From Foetidibacter luteolus (GTDB lineage Bacteria > Bacteroidota > Bacteroidia > Chitinophagales > Chitinophagaceae), in NCBI RefSeq assembly GCF_009650435.1, contig NZ_VVIP01000056.1:1-64000 (forward strand): DNA of 64,000 bases, given 5' to 3'. Positions 1 to 7,678 of the stretch are shown here, piece by piece (position 1 is the stretch's first letter; each line of letters starts with the position of its first letter). The notes under the pieces are model-generated. The model saw only the letters and a program-made list of their open reading frames with translations. It was not told where the DNA came from and did no database searches. The translations under genes and the position numbers were made by a program.

Positions 1-13
1 ACAATATTTTGGT

Positions 14-46
14 TACTTTTGTCTTGTCATGTTACAAACATAACAT
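14..46 (+). promoter_or_regulatory. Early phage promoter with overlapping palindromic operator
   Basis: TACTTTTG at 14-21 matches the Bacteroidota -7 consensus TAnnTTTG exactly. A perfect 6+6 inverted repeat, ATGTTA and TAACAT separated by CAAACA, lies at 29-46, about where transcription would begin. A repressor bound there would block the early operon. The -33 box would fall before the first base of the window and cannot be seen. The promoter match is observed; repression is inferred. Confidence 0.5.
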
Positions 47-90
47 CAAAATACAAGAATTGCAATAGTAAGGTAATAAATAAGTTGATA

Positions 91-327
91 ATGAACAAGA
101 TAGGGCCACAAAGGGAAATGTATAAAAGCGCTTTCGCAGAAATGCGGGTGAACATTTCCGCTGAAGACAGAAAGGCCGCTATTGACCACTTGCAAACTAC
201 GCGGGCCACTATAAGCAGGTACATAAACGGTGACATAAGGAGCCTCACAACTGCCAACAAGCTTTTGAAATTTTTGGGCACCCGCATAAATGAACGTACA
301 GCAGAAATAAATGCTATACGGGTATGA
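91..327 (+). CDS. Small early phage protein, possibly DNA-binding
   Basis: This is a 78-residue basic protein and the first gene of the early operon. The ATG at 91 is preferred over an upstream in-frame start at 19, which would place the promoter and operator inside the gene. The middle (QTTRATISRYINGD) resembles the recognition helix of a small helix-turn-helix protein, and the C-terminal half is also predicted helical. It overlaps the next gene by ATGA, so the two are probably translationally coupled. Family not recognised; a regulatory role is only a guess from the helix-turn-helix look and position. Confidence 0.55.
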   Translation: MNKIGPQREMYKSAFAEMRVNISAEDRKAAIDHLQTTRATISRYINGDIRSLTTANKLLKFLGTRINERTAEINAIRV

Positions 328-536
328 TAGACCAGTTAACCAATACGGAACTGATAGCAGAAATAAGAGAGATGCGAAACTCTTTTGCGCCGTTCCTCAA
401 TAATAAAGGCATATCCGTTTTAAAGGAAGCGGAAAGAAGGTTAACCGGGGGCGAATCTTCAAACCTGGTTAACCCTAAAAAAAAGACCCTGAAGCAACGT
501 AAGCGCGAAGCCTTTACGCACTTCCTTTTGAAATGA
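324..536 (+). CDS. Hypothetical early phage protein
   Basis: A 70-residue, highly charged protein that starts inside the stop codon of the previous gene (ATGA overlap). The N-terminal half is predicted helical (LIAEIREMRN) and the C-terminus is very basic (KKKTLKQRKRE), which would suit nucleic-acid contact. No family recognised. Its tight coupling to the upstream helix-turn-helix-like gene is the main argument that it is real. Confidence 0.5.
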   Translation: MIDQLTNTELIAEIREMRNSFAPFLNNKGISVLKEAERRLTGGESSNLVNPKKKTLKQRKREAFTHFLLK

Positions 537-572
537 GCAATCAATTTCTAAATCTATAAAAACAACCAAATC

Positions 573-689
573 ATGAAACTAATCTACACAGAACAAACAG
601 CCGGAACGGTAGTGCTTGCAATAATCGCAGTGGCAATGATATTGAGTTTAGCATACGCGATGTATAAGAGCCGCCCCGCAAAAAAATAG
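573..689 (+). CDS. Very small membrane protein
   Basis: A 38-residue ORF with one hydrophobic segment (residues about 11-30, GTVVLAIIAVAMILSLAYAM) and a short basic tail, so it probably sits in the inner membrane with the C-terminus in the cytoplasm. It follows the same strand and spacing pattern as its neighbours. No family recognised; its small size keeps confidence moderate. Confidence 0.4.
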   Translation: MKLIYTEQTAGTVVLAIIAVAMILSLAYAMYKSRPAKK

Positions 690-781
690 ATAACGTTATT
701 AGTATTGATAAGCAGTTCACAACGGGCGGCTGTTTCTACACCGCCCTTCAATTCAGCAATCCCAATAAAAGCATATAACCA

Positions 782-1366
782 ATGTCGCAAAAATTTTTCC
801 TAAACCTGAAACATGGAAGTTTCAGCGAAAGGCCAACGCATGCCAATGAGAAAGTTTACAGCTTCACAGAAATCGAAGCACACTTAGTAAACATCACTTT
901 TAAGCCGTCCCAATACGGCGAAATAATGAAGCTACATTTAGTAGATGAAAACAATTTCTACATGGTTTCATTGTTCGTCAATACCGGTGCAGCCCACGCG
1001 TTTTTCAACCTGGTAAAAAGCCTGCACCTTATTGAGAAATTCAAGCTAAAGCTTGTACCCAAAGAAGATAAAACGCTTTTATGCGCCGAGCAATTCGGCG
1101 CACTGGTAAAATGGTACAGAGACTATAATGTAATACTCCCGGCTGACGCAGCCCAACGCACGGAATACTTCACGGAAATGATTAAGCACGAAATCTTGCC
1201 AGCACTTCAAAAGCTTCCTAATCCTTTCCCCTTACACCCACACTATAAGCCGTTGCCGAAAAGAGCGCTTTACGGCGGTTATTTCAATGCTCAACAATCT
1301 TATGCCCGCGTAGTAGGCCCAATGTCTGAAGCTGAAAGAACAGACGTTGGCTATGGAAAAGGGTAG
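782..1366 (+). CDS. Hypothetical early phage protein (194 aa)
   Basis: A 194-residue protein with mixed alpha/beta character and no signal peptide or membrane segment. It lies in the early operon shortly before the single-strand DNA-binding protein gene, so a role in phage DNA metabolism is possible. The C-terminal 50 residues are rich in proline, aromatic residues and glycine. No domain recognised. The last 14 bases overlap the next small ORF. Confidence 0.6.
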   Translation: MSQKFFLNLKHGSFSERPTHANEKVYSFTEIEAHLVNITFKPSQYGEIMKLHLVDENNFYMVSLFVNTGAAHAFFNLVKSLHLIEKFKLKLVPKEDKTLLCAEQFGALVKWYRDYNVILPADAAQRTEYFTEMIKHEILPALQKLPNPFPLHPHYKPLPKRALYGGYFNAQQSYARVVGPMSEAERTDVGYGKG

Positions 1367-1523
1367 TACAAAATATTTACTGGCTGATGTTGTAGGCGTT
1401 AAGAAAAACGTGTACGGCAAGGCGGGCGACAAAATTACTGTTGTTTCGGTTTTTCACAATGTCGCAATAGTTCAGGACGCAAAGGGCGTAAAGTTTCCTT
1501 GTGCCCTAACGAACCTCACATGA
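1353..1523 (+). CDS. Small beta-rich hypothetical protein
   Basis: A 56-residue ORF overlapping the end of the preceding gene in another frame. The sequence alternates short beta-like stretches (KYLLADVVGV, DKITVVSVFHNVAIVQD), a pattern seen in small SH3-like barrels, but no family can be named. Its overlap and same-strand placement support translation. A terminator follows about 80 bases downstream. Confidence 0.45.
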   Translation: MEKGSTKYLLADVVGVKKNVYGKAGDKITVVSVFHNVAIVQDAKGVKFPCALTNLT

Positions 1524-1602
1524 TTACACCCCCGTGAAAGGCCAGGGTTGCCGGTCCCATCAAAACCGGGTGTAGTTCTTTGGCACATAATCCCCAGCAC
1601 AA

Positions 1603-1628
1603 CCCCGGCGTAAAGCCGGGGCTTTTTT
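1603..1628 (+). terminator. Rho-independent terminator
   Basis: A perfect 7-bp GC stem (CCCCGGC / GCCGGGG) with a 5-base loop is followed by CTTTTTT. It separates the first early gene group from ssb. Confidence 0.75.
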
Positions 1629-1651
1629 AAACTTCTCAATTCTTTTTATAC

Positions 1652-2059
1652 ATGCTTAAAATGTCTGCTATTGGCAATCTTGGTAAGGATGCCATAATTA
1701 ACAATGTAAACGGTCAATCAGTTATAAACTTCAATATAGCGCACACGCACAGCTACACAAACGCCCAGGGTGTAAAAGTCAATGAAACTACTTGGATAAG
1801 CTGCGCATACTGGACGCAAAAACTACGTATAGCCGACTATCTTCTAAAGGGGCAACAGGTTTACGTTGACGGCATTCCTTCTATTAAGACTTATGAAAGC
1901 AACGGCAGGCAAAGTACCTGTTTTGCACTGAAAGTGTCTAACATAACCCTTTGCGGCTCCCCAAAAAATAATGAAAGCGCCGCCAGCAACCAGCCCGCGG
2001 CCGCAACGCAACAAAGCACGGGCGATATAACGGGCGATGTTGAGGACTTGCCATTTTAA
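1652..2059 (+). CDS. ssb: Phage single-stranded DNA-binding protein
   Basis: A 135-residue SSB of the bacterial OB-fold type. Residues 1-105 carry the expected fold (IGNLGKDA, VINFNIAH, ETTWISCAYW, LLKGQQVYVDG), followed by a flexible Ala/Gln/Asn-rich linker and the acidic tip DLPF, which in this family docks replication and repair partners. It would coat single-stranded DNA during phage replication or recombination. It follows a terminator, so it probably begins a separate transcript. The length is short for a chromosomal SSB but usual for phage versions. Confidence 0.93.
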   Translation: MLKMSAIGNLGKDAIINNVNGQSVINFNIAHTHSYTNAQGVKVNETTWISCAYWTQKLRIADYLLKGQQVYVDGIPSIKTYESNGRQSTCFALKVSNITLCGSPKNNESAASNQPAAATQQSTGDITGDVEDLPF

Positions 2060-2081
2060 ACCACACATAAAAACTACAACG

Positions 2082-2336
2082 ATGCAAAAGAGCCACATTC
2101 TTTTATTATGTTCATTCATCGCCGGTATGACGTTTACCCTTTTAGTACTATACCTGGCTTCAGCGCAAGCCGTTGCGTTAACCTGGGTTATGGCCTTCGC
2201 TCCTTTATGGCTACCAATAGCAGTTATTGCCAGCTTTGCAATTGCTTACGTTGCCTGCCTGCTTGTCCCTGTCTTCGCTGCCTTGTTTCGGGACCTTGTA
2301 ATAACCCCAAAGCATTCACCCAATAAACACATATAA
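2082..2336 (+). CDS. Small two-span membrane protein
   Basis: An 84-residue protein with two hydrophobic segments (about residues 5-28 and 35-68, the second possibly a hairpin) and a polar tail. The ATG at 2082 is chosen because an upstream in-frame start at 2037 would lie inside ssb. No family recognised. It sits in the early operon between ssb and an unknown protein. Confidence 0.5.
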   Translation: MQKSHILLLCSFIAGMTFTLLVLYLASAQAVALTWVMAFAPLWLPIAVIASFAIAYVACLLVPVFAALFRDLVITPKHSPNKHI

Positions 2337-2341
2337 CCACC

Positions 2342-2956
2342 ATGAAACAAGACTTAAAAACAAAAGTAGCTACAGCGTTGAGCGTTGTATATACCAAATG
2401 CAAATCCGAAAAGGCGTTTTCCTTAAGTGCGGTAATTAGTATGCTCAATATCACTTCATCCTTTGGCACTATTATCAAAAGAACCGGGGTTATTGAAAGG
2501 GTAGGAGCATACGAAGAAAATGCCACCGCTGTTTATAAATGGAAAAAACAAGAGCCTTGCGAAGCTTTGGCAGCGGAAGTTTACGCTTCACTGAAGGAAT
2601 ACCAACAAGTAAACAACCAAAATACAAAGGCAAAGGCGGCAAAGCTTAATGGCCCAGCAGTTCAGCTTGACTTGCCTGGCTCATTTCAAACGGATGGAAT
2701 TAAAGATGTTACGCCGCACGTTGTTGAAGAAATACCGTTAGATGGTAGAATGCTGTCAGTAAAAGAATTGCTTTTGCCTAACGTGCATCCTTACCCACAC
2801 AACCACGGACCTTTTTTCACTGCTGATGCTTTTGGCAACGCTATTCCCAATTATCCCCCCGGTCAATACCCTGTAGCCCTTAATGCCGAAATAATGGGCG
2901 TTATTAACGCTATGGCTGCAAAGATTGATTACCTGTATTCACAACTTAAAAACTAA
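2342..2956 (+). CDS. Hypothetical phage protein (204 aa)
   Basis: A 204-residue soluble protein. The first 70 residues are helical and resemble a winged-helix-like region (AFSLSAVISMLNITSSFGTIIKRTGVIER); a Lys/Ala linker and a proline- and histidine-rich C-terminal half follow. This two-part layout would suit a DNA-binding protein with an oligomerising or partner domain, but no family can be assigned. It starts five bases after the preceding gene. Confidence 0.55.
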   Translation: MKQDLKTKVATALSVVYTKCKSEKAFSLSAVISMLNITSSFGTIIKRTGVIERVGAYEENATAVYKWKKQEPCEALAAEVYASLKEYQQVNNQNTKAKAAKLNGPAVQLDLPGSFQTDGIKDVTPHVVEEIPLDGRMLSVKELLLPNVHPYPHNHGPFFTADAFGNAIPNYPPGQYPVALNAEIMGVINAMAAKIDYLYSQLKN

Positions 2957-2960
2957 ATAC

Positions 2961-3392
2961 ATGAAACACTTTCTTGCGAACGGCGAACATACGCCGGACG
3001 AGATACGGCAGATATTGGAAGACAATTCCGACGGGTGGGAAAAGAAAACATATACCCGGCAGCTTACAGCAGAGGAAATAACGGATTTGAAGGATAGTAA
3101 CGCCACTATTGACATTGAGCAGGCGCGGTTAACGGAAGTTCTGAACGAAGCAAAGCGGGTTTATAAGGACGCAATGTCCCCGCTTATTGAGGAAAAGAAA
3201 GAGGCGCTTAAGGCGATACGCACGAAGCACAGAGAGGTAACAGGAACGGTTTACAAGCTGCCGAACTATGAAAGCGGTATGATGGAACTGGTAGACGAAA
3301 CCGGGGAAATTATAGAAACCCGCAGGCTGTTACCCAATGAAAAGCAGGGCCGCATGTTCATAATGGACGGTGCACGGGCAGTAAATCAATAA
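2961..3392 (+). CDS. Hypothetical coiled-coil phage protein
   Basis: A 143-residue, strongly charged protein. Residues about 40-95 form a long amphipathic helix or coiled coil rich in Glu, Lys and Ala; the C-terminal 45 residues look like a small beta domain (GTVYKLPNYESGMMELVDETGEI). ATG 2961 is chosen because an earlier in-frame start would begin within the previous gene. Function unknown. Confidence 0.55.
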   Translation: MKHFLANGEHTPDEIRQILEDNSDGWEKKTYTRQLTAEEITDLKDSNATIDIEQARLTEVLNEAKRVYKDAMSPLIEEKKEALKAIRTKHREVTGTVYKLPNYESGMMELVDETGEIIETRRLLPNEKQGRMFIMDGARAVNQ

Positions 3393-3449
3393 GGCGAGCA
3401 ATGAGCCGCCATAAACCAATAACAATTTTTACCTATTCAATTTTTACAC

Positions 3450-4235
3450 ATGGACGACAAATTATTAATGAACCTTTCGCCTGACAGTGAAGGCAAATAC
3501 CCTGACATTGTTTACCGTACCGGCTCCGCGGAAGTAATAAGAGAACCGCAGGTAGTAAACCTTTCAGGTGACATAGAAAGCGTTGGGCGCTTTATTGATA
3601 AGCGAATTGTTAACCTGGCTTTAGATGAAAACGGCGAACTGAACGAAAATGAGGTAAAAAAAGCTGACCTGCACGGGCTGCAGCATGTAGATGCCAACAT
3701 TGCCGTAATACTGGTAGATGTTGAAAAAGGGGAAATTGAACTACTGTTAGACCCGGAAAACTACTACGGTGCAAAAGTAAAGGGAACATTAAGCCAAGCG
3801 TCAGAGCTTGAAATATTCGAAGTTAACAGCGGGGATATGTACAGCCGCGAAGAACTGATAAAGTTGATTAAGTTTAACCGGTTCCTTTTTGCCGATGAAA
3901 AAGAGCAACAAAACCTGTTATTGGCCTTTCAAAAGTTCAAAGCTGATATATTCCTGAACATTCACAAAGAAGACGACAATCGCGGGAACTTCAATGCTGT
4001 GTTTAATCGTACAGTAAACACCCAGGTGCCGTTAACTTTTAAGCTTAACACCCCTATATATAAGGGACAGCCAAAAGAAAAGTACGAGGTTGAAATTTGT
4101 ATCAACCCTGGCGCCACAAATGTTCAGTTTTATTTTGAAAGCGTTGAATTAAAAGACCTTTTAAAAGTCCGTAAAGAAGAAATCATAGCAAAGCAGTTGG
4201 CGCTTTGTAAAGCCTTCCCGATCATCAACAAGTAA
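3450..4235 (+). CDS. Conserved-type phage protein, possibly DUF2303/YfdQ-like
   Basis: A 261-residue soluble protein. The order of features (N-terminal helix-rich part, central FADEKEQQNLLLAFQKFK helix, then a beta-rich C-terminal domain with PLTFKLNTPIYKG) recalls the DUF2303/YfdQ family of phage and prophage proteins, but the match is by eye and weak. It is the last gene before a terminator, so it closes an early transcription unit. No enzymatic motif is seen. Confidence 0.55.
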   Translation: MDDKLLMNLSPDSEGKYPDIVYRTGSAEVIREPQVVNLSGDIESVGRFIDKRIVNLALDENGELNENEVKKADLHGLQHVDANIAVILVDVEKGEIELLLDPENYYGAKVKGTLSQASELEIFEVNSGDMYSREELIKLIKFNRFLFADEKEQQNLLLAFQKFKADIFLNIHKEDDNRGNFNAVFNRTVNTQVPLTFKLNTPIYKGQPKEKYEVEICINPGATNVQFYFESVELKDLLKVRKEEIIAKQLALCKAFPIINK

Positions 4236-4262
4236 TCAAAATTTCATCACTTAGTAAATCAG

Positions 4263-4300
4263 TAAAGGCCGGGAAACCAGCTTTATCCGGCCTTTATTTT
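4263..4300 (+). terminator. Rho-independent terminator
   Basis: A perfect 10-bp stem (TAAAGGCCGG / CCGGCCTTTA) with a 14-base loop is followed directly by TTTT. It ends the transcript that includes ssb. Confidence 0.75.
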
Positions 4301-4309
4301 GCCCATATT

Positions 4310-4486
4310 ATGAAAAAGATTGCATTAGATATTCTTTACATTTTAGCAATGGGTGTTTGGTGCTTCGTTTACTGGTTTGTTTATATCGTCCTGGCTTTTC
4401 TTGCTTGCATCTGTTTAGGTAAATACGCCCTTATAGGCATAATTGCTTACCTGTTTATCCGCGGGTATGCAGAAGCAAAAATGTAA
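4310..4486 (+). CDS. Small membrane protein
   Basis: A 58-residue ORF that is almost entirely hydrophobic: two membrane segments (about residues 5-33 and 37-50) with many aromatic residues and a short charged tail. It overlaps the next gene by about 20 bases. No family recognised; holin-like topology is possible, but its early-operon position argues against a lysis role. Confidence 0.4.
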   Translation: MKKIALDILYILAMGVWCFVYWFVYIVLAFLACICLGKYALIGIIAYLFIRGYAEAKM

Positions 4487-4883
4487 GCACCCTACTTGTG
4501 GCGATACTTGCCGCCGGGAAACAAAGCCCCGCAAAACCTACGTACTTAAACGCTCACCAATAGAGCGAAAACCCTACAAAATACGGCGTTACAGCCTTAA
4601 GCGTTCTAAAGTCAATAAAACCGAATATAGCCCCAAAGCAAAGCAATACATCATAGATAATCCGCTTTGCAACATACAAAGCCCCGTTTGCACTTACTTC
4701 TCACAATGCGTTAACCACAGGAAAGGGAAACAAAGCATAGAACTGCTATTAGATGAAACTTATTGGGAGCCTTCTTGTATCGCCTGTAACAACTGGATTG
4801 AAGAACACGACGCATGGGCAAGGGAACGCGGGCACAAACTTTCACAGCACGCAATCAGCAATAACACTATAACCAATGAATAA
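4467..4883 (+). CDS. Basic Cys-rich protein, HNH/NinG-like
   Basis: A 138-residue basic protein. An N-terminal cysteine pattern (CKHPTCGDTC) is followed by a Lys/Arg-rich stretch and a second region with NHRKGK, CNIQSPVC and CIACNNWIEEH. The spacing of His, Asn, Cys-x-x-Cys and His resembles the treble-clef zinc site of HNH-type proteins such as NinG, which act in phage recombination or as nicking nucleases. The start at 4467 avoids a longer overlap with the upstream gene. The nuclease call is inference from the motif only. Confidence 0.55.
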   Translation: MQKQKCKHPTCGDTCRRETKPRKTYVLKRSPIERKPYKIRRYSLKRSKVNKTEYSPKAKQYIIDNPLCNIQSPVCTYFSQCVNHRKGKQSIELLLDETYWEPSCIACNNWIEEHDAWARERGHKLSQHAISNNTITNE

Positions 4884-5082
4884 AATTGAAGTCCCCGCTA
4901 ACGAAGTCTTGCAAGCCAAAGAAGATTTTTTTACTAACAACATGGACTTATCTAAAAAGTTTGAAGGAAGGCCATACCTGTATTTAATGGGCCTTCTTAA
5001 CCTGGCGGCAGATGCTTACAAAAAAGCATACGAAAGTGGTTACAGGGCCAAAGAGTTAGAAAACGTAATAAACAGCAAGTAA
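4876..5082 (+). CDS. Hypothetical small phage protein
   Basis: A 68-residue helical, acidic-then-basic protein overlapping the HNH-like gene by 8 bases and ending directly at the next start. No domain recognised. Strict head-to-tail packing with its neighbours supports expression. Confidence 0.5.
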   Translation: MNKIEVPANEVLQAKEDFFTNNMDLSKKFEGRPYLYLMGLLNLAADAYKKAYESGYRAKELENVINSK

Positions 5083-5391
5083 ATGAAATATACACCCTTA
5101 CAAGCTACAGAGGCCCTACACAGCGATGCAAAAGAAGCACTAAGGGCATTAAAGGGCCTTCAGCAGTTAGAATACTTTGAACGAATTTTTAGCCCAGGTG
5201 AACAAGGTAGCATAAAAGCTTTGGCAACTGGAATGGAAATTAAAGCAAACATTGTTTCTGTGATTGTAACTGAAGTGTTGCGAACCGAAACCACGGCAAC
5301 AATGACTGAAGAAGAAAAGAAAGCTGAAATAGCCGACATACTTAAGCGCACTAATGCCCGTATTGAAACCCCGCTTCATACCAGAGTGTAA
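5083..5391 (+). CDS. Hypothetical helical phage protein
   Basis: A 102-residue protein predicted almost wholly helical (ALHSDAKEALRALKGL, TMTEEEKKAEIADILKR). Its ATG follows the preceding stop codon with no gap. No family recognised. Confidence 0.5.
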   Translation: MKYTPLQATEALHSDAKEALRALKGLQQLEYFERIFSPGEQGSIKALATGMEIKANIVSVIVTEVLRTETTATMTEEEKKAEIADILKRTNARIETPLHTRV

Positions 5392-5417
5392 TTTTTAAGC
5401 ATTAACACCTTATACCA

Positions 5418-5855
5418 ATGAACAAAACAGTAAAAGAACTTTTAAAAGATGCCTACAACATCTTAAGCCACCCGGCAGTATTAGCGGCCGCGGAGCGGGT
5501 AGCCGGTCCCTATGATAAGAAAGCCCGTGCCGTTGCTGATGAACTTGAAACGTACTTAGTAATGGCATGCGACGGGGTGGACGCAATAGCCAAAGCGCGT
5601 ACAGAGCAAATAGTAAAGCACAGCTACACGCTTAGTCACGACGTTAAACACAACGTTGCGGGCACACTGGTAACCGCCGCCATAGCCTTGCTGCAAGAAA
5701 ACCCTTCAGACTTCCCGGACGACTGGAATAGGGCCAGAATTGCCCGTATGCTTGCAAAGGATGAATTAGGACGTATCGCACACGCTGGCGGCTTTCTGGC
5801 AGCAGAGTATGCCCGGCTGAAGTTCATAACTGAAACGGCTGAAGATAATGAGTAG
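5418..5855 (+). CDS. Hypothetical helical phage protein (145 aa)
   Basis: A 145-residue alanine-rich, all-helical soluble protein with no signal or membrane segment. It overlaps the next gene by 8 bases. No recognised domain; small helical early proteins of this kind are common in phages of Bacteroidota, and no role can be read from the sequence. Confidence 0.5.
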   Translation: MNKTVKELLKDAYNILSHPAVLAAAERVAGPYDKKARAVADELETYLVMACDGVDAIAKARTEQIVKHSYTLSHDVKHNVAGTLVTAAIALLQENPSDFPDDWNRARIARMLAKDELGRIAHAGGFLAAEYARLKFITETAEDNE

Positions 5856-6099
5856 CAAAACGGCTGTAAAGATTACGGGCTTAAAAGAAATAGCAGACGG
5901 ACTTATAGGACAACAGGGGCGCGTTTATTTGGACGCAATCAATTTAAAGGGGGAAAGAACACCCTACGAACTTACACTACTTGAAGGATGGGACCGCCAC
6001 GGCCTTGCGGTTGCGGTGCAATCTGTCCGCCTTTGCTCCCCTGACGTTCTAACGGTTCACATAAAATCAATAAAAGTCATACGCTCAAATTCCTTTTAG
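5848..6099 (+). CDS. Hypothetical small phage protein
   Basis: An 83-residue beta-rich protein (AVKITGLKEI, LTVHIKSIKVI) overlapping its upstream neighbour by 8 bases and touching the next gene. No family recognised. Confidence 0.5.
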   Translation: MSSKTAVKITGLKEIADGLIGQQGRVYLDAINLKGERTPYELTLLEGWDRHGLAVAVQSVRLCSPDVLTVHIKSIKVIRSNSF

Positions 6100-6342
6100 A
6101 TGACAAAAACAACAGTTAAAACTTCTTCCGGTAGTATTATACAATTTACCCCGTCTGTACCGGCGCATGTAAAGCCGAAGGTTCAAATAGAGCGCACCGA
6201 TGACGACGGGGTAACCTGGTATGAAACTGCATGCGGGCGCGTTTTCCGGGCGGACCTGTTTGATAAGATGTTTAAGACCAAACGCGGCACAATACGGCCT
6301 ATAAATTACCGGGAAGACATTAACAGCAAGCGCAAGAATTAA
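6100..6342 (+). CDS. Hypothetical basic phage protein
   Basis: An 80-residue basic, beta-rich protein starting directly after the previous stop. Its C-terminus is strongly positive, which would suit nucleic-acid contact. It lies just before the replication protein gene. No domain recognised. Confidence 0.5.
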   Translation: MTKTTVKTSSGSIIQFTPSVPAHVKPKVQIERTDDDGVTWYETACGRVFRADLFDKMFKTKRGTIRPINYREDINSKRKN

Positions 6343-6377
6343 ACAGCATCATTAACGCTACAAAGGATTTATAGAAC

Positions 6378-7385
6378 ATGGCAAAAGACCCCGCAGCACT
6401 ACTATATATTGATAAATGGTTTGTTGCTACAAAGGAAATGAAAGCGGATTGCCGCGGCTGGTATCTTAACCTTATACTGCATCAATTCGACAAAGGCGAC
6501 TTGCCGAACGATGTTGAAGAACTTGCAAATTTGGCTGATGTACGCATTAGCGAGTATCAACAATTTCAACAAGTGTGGGAACAAGTGTTGAAGCATAAGT
6601 TTCAACAAAATGGCAACAATCGGTTAGCAAATGCTTTTGCAAAACAAATTTTGGCGAACAGAGAAGTTTATAAAGAAAAGCGCGGCCACGCTGGAAAAAT
6701 CAGCGCTTTTTGTAAGTACGTTCGTAAGCATTTATGCCAAGATGAAAACATTATTTTTTTAGCAAAACAAAACATTGACTTTGACAATGTTGGCGAACTT
6801 GACGCTAACACAATTCAACACTTGTTTCAACAAGTGTTAGAACAAATGCCGCAACAAACACCTGAACAAAAAGTTAACTATAGAAATGTAAATGTAAATG
6901 TAAATACAAGTAAAGAAGATATAGGGGGTGTGGGGGAAAAAGAAGAAACCCGTACAGCAGCTAACGAAGTTTCAAAAAATGTCTTTTTGGTCCCTGAAAT
7001 GGTTGCCGTCTTCAAAGAGTTTCAGCCCCGCTACCATGTGCAACAGTCAAAAGATTTTCCCGCCCTGCTTTTACTGGCCCAAACAATCGGTGAAGCTGAA
7101 AAAGTAAACTACTTAACGCCTGCCGGGTTTGAAACGGTTAAGCGAACCTGGGCGGCAATAGCCGAATTTGTGGCAAAGGATTCGTTTTACGGGCGTTTCT
7201 CCCTTGCGCAGATAGAGAAACATATTCAAAGCATTTTCCTCAAAATGCAAGAAGCTAATTCGCAAACAGCGCAAACCAGCAAGCAGGCTGTAAAGACCAC
7301 AACCATACAAAACAATGCGGATGCTGCCGACGCGGCCCGCCAAATATTAGCGAACAAGTACGGCGCAAATGCCGCGCAAGCGTAA
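6378..7385 (+). CDS. O-like replication protein (DUF1376-type N-terminus)
   Basis: A 335-residue protein. Residues 1-70 fit the DUF1376/YdaU-type N-terminal domain found in phage replication proteins (LLYIDKWFVATKEMKAD, WYLNLILHQFDKGDLPND, then short helices). The middle is Gln-rich with repeated FQQV-EQ units and an NVNVNVN stretch; the C-terminal third is helical. Proteins of this layout bind the phage origin and recruit host helicase, like lambda O. Two pairs of 10-bp iteron-like repeats lie inside the gene, at 6568-6589 and 6817-6838, which fits an origin embedded in an O-type gene. The role is inferred from family and context. Confidence 0.7.
   Translation: MAKDPAALLYIDKWFVATKEMKADCRGWYLNLILHQFDKGDLPNDVEELANLADVRISEYQQFQQVWEQVLKHKFQQNGNNRLANAFAKQILANREVYKEKRGHAGKISAFCKYVRKHLCQDENIIFLAKQNIDFDNVGELDANTIQHLFQQVLEQMPQQTPEQKVNYRNVNVNVNTSKEDIGGVGEKEETRTAANEVSKNVFLVPEMVAVFKEFQPRYHVQQSKDFPALLLLAQTIGEAEKVNYLTPAGFETVKRTWAAIAEFVAKDSFYGRFSLAQIEKHIQSIFLKMQEANSQTAQTSKQAVKTTTIQNNADAADAARQILANKYGANAAQA
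6568..6838 (+). repeat. Iteron-like repeats, candidate replication origin
   Basis: AACAAGTGTT or a one-mismatch form occurs at 6568-6577, 6580-6589 and 6829-6838, and its reverse complement AACACTTGTT at 6817-6826. Both pairs are set exactly 12 bp start to start; the second pair is a perfect 10-bp palindrome with a TC spacer. An AT-rich stretch lies between the pairs (about 6745-6785). Lambda's origin has a comparable layout inside gene O. Some repetition could come from the protein's FQQV-EQ repeats. Confidence 0.4.
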
Positions 7386-7388
7386 AAC

Positions 7389-7667
7389 ATGCAAGACTTA
7401 TTCGGCAACGAAATAAAACCCGGCAAGCTTGTTAACGGCAAGCTTAAGAAACGCAAATCTGAAGCTGCACACGAAACCCTTATAGCCGTACACGGCAAAG
7501 TAGAGGGTAAGAAATGCCGCCAATGCGTTTTCTTCTACTACGTCACATATTCAAAAAGCTACCCCAAATGTTTGCAGTCAGGATGCACGGGCCATACACC
7601 TAATCATGATTGGTCTGGACGCTGGCAGGCATGCGGGAAGTTTGAAGAAAAGCAATCAAAAAAGTAA
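7389..7667 (+). CDS. Cys-rich zinc-binding-type protein
   Basis: A 92-residue protein with cysteines arranged as C-x2-C (CRQC), then C-x4-C (CLQSGC) and a final C (ACGKF), which would form a zinc site in residues about 45-85. It starts three bases after the replication gene. Proteins like this are frequent in Bacteroidota phages without known function. The metal site is an inference from cysteine spacing. Confidence 0.6.
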   Translation: MQDLFGNEIKPGKLVNGKLKKRKSEAAHETLIAVHGKVEGKKCRQCVFFYYVTYSKSYPKCLQSGCTGHTPNHDWSGRWQACGKFEEKQSKK

Positions 7668-7678
7668 AATTCAGAAGG

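Noticed and set aside
6886..6906. Short tandem repeat AAATGT in the replication gene
   Set aside because: It encodes an Asn-Val linker repeat in a low-complexity part of the protein and lacks the symmetry of the iteron-like sites.
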